From Phycisphaerae bacterium (lineage in GTDB: Bacteria; Planctomycetota; Phycisphaerae; Phycisphaerales; Phycisphaeraceae): a stretch of DNA of 6,401 bases. The translations under genes were made by a program, and so were the position numbers. Positions 5,937 through 6,401 of this stretch are shown one piece after another; position 1 is the stretch's first letter, and every line of letters begins with the position of its first letter. The stretch is taken from the NCBI GenBank assembly GCA_002688155.1, contig NZCH01000089.1, positions 1-6,401 of the forward strand, read 5' to 3'. The notes below the pieces were generated by a model. It was not told where the DNA came from and searched no databases. It worked only from the letters and a program-made list of their open reading frames with translations.

Positions 5937-6401
5937 TCACGAACCATGATTTGCATCGGTTGAATCCAGTGGAATGATAAGTGGCGCAGCGGAGCCCTCA
6001 CCGTGCGTGCTGTGCAGTTCGATCCGTCGCCGTGCGCCCCCGCGTATCGCTGTGCGCCAGTCAGTCCCGTACCGGTGCGCTGCACTGCCTTTTTTGTGCT
6101 CAAAAACGGGTCCATTGCGTGTGATAACTTGTGTGTCCGTCCATGCCCTGGCCTTCGTCGCCGACGTGGATGGCCATGGCCGGCGTATGCGGATCGGTGC
6201 GGGCAATAACGTTTACGCGTGGCTCGGGCTGCGATTGCACGGCACTGACCAGGAGTTTCGCCGGCACCGCGCCGATCTGATCCGGGCCGATGCAGCGGGT
6301 CTGGATCGGGTTCTTAAATTGCAGGCTGATCGGCGTTTTTTTCGCGGCCCGGGGGTCATTTCGCGCAGCTGCGCCACCACGTGTTAAGCCGCTGCGCCAG
6401 G
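5937..6401 (-). pseudogene. Decayed histidine kinase, C-terminal ATPase part, entering from the right edge
   Basis: Successive pieces of one HATPase domain are readable on the minus strand, but in different frames: LAQRLNT (from 6400), then VVAQLREMTPGPRKK (to about 6337), then PISLQ through CIGPDQIGAVPAKLLVSAVQ and the G1 box DEGQGMD (6159-6139), then THKLSHAMDPFLSTKK (F-box, from 6136) and RTGTGL (start of the G2 box), then RIELHSTHGEGSAAPLIIPL, ending at a TGA at 5937-5939. This needs at least four frame changes in 465 bases, at about 6380, the seven-A run at 6336-6342, 6130-6137 and 6024-6031. At the last site one lost G would turn the expected HGGR codons into what is seen. The G2 box appears to lack two codons. 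The N-box, expected as NLLxNA, reads KLLVSA, with both Asn lost and a Pro nearby. The H-box, if it survives, lies outside the window. The neighbouring genes are clean, so this looks like true decay rather than poor sequence. Confidence 0.82.

Noticed and set aside
5792..6115. A 107-codon minus-strand open frame as a stand-alone gene.
   Set aside because: Its first part is the F-box/G2 piece of the decayed kinase and the rest runs through unrelated intergenic sequence.
5974..6387. A 137-codon plus-strand open frame near the right edge.
   Set aside because: It lies opposite the kinase relic, has no recognisable domain, and the minus strand explains the sequence much better.
5983..6400. An 11-base inverted match, TGGCGCAGCGG, near 5983 and 6400, as possible mobile-element ends.
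   Set aside because: A few such 11-base pairs are expected by chance, no transposase is present and no flanking direct repeat was seen.

Overview
The window is a high-GC bacterial stretch in which every supportable gene is read from the minus strand, so the biological order runs from right to left. The gene set is an FHA-GAF histidine kinase, a receiver-GAF protein with no output domain, a DUF1800 protein and a standalone argH. This mix of soluble, modular signalling proteins with DUF1800 is typical of Planctomycetota, possibly a Phycisphaerae-type lineage. That placement is inferred from gene content only and is moderate to weak.

Layout in direction of transcription. (1) 6401 to 5937: the decayed C-terminal part of a histidine kinase, running in from beyond the right edge. 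Its ATPase-domain motifs are recognisable but spread over all three frames, and the N-box is mutated. (2) 5936 to 5677: an intergenic stretch, locally AT-rich, with an 8-bp inverted repeat and a possible relic of a GxxExxY-type gene. (3) 5676 to 4570: a receiver-GAF protein with a GTG start and a strong ribosome binding site; its receiver has Ala where the phospho-acceptor Asp should be. (4) 4540 to 3089: argH, argininosuccinate lyase. (5) 3073 to 1406: an FHA-GAF-histidine kinase. (6) 1284 to 1: a DUF1800 protein, cut by the left edge.

Genes 3 to 5 are separated by only 29 and 15 bases and probably form one operon, which places the last enzyme of arginine synthesis between two signalling proteins. 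The DUF1800 gene follows after 121 bases with its own good ribosome binding site; it may be co-transcribed or separate.

The most interesting point is that three signalling units in one locus each depart from the two-component norm. The kinase upstream is dead, the receiver next to it cannot be phosphorylated in the usual way, and the intact kinase has Ser instead of an acidic residue directly after its phospho-accepting His, plus an FHA domain that would read phosphothreonine. One consistent reading is that a phosphorelay lost its cognate kinase and the receiver was kept as a phosphorylation-independent GAF regulator. The alternative is that the locus always worked through phosphothreonine and protein contacts. 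The sequence alone cannot decide between these.
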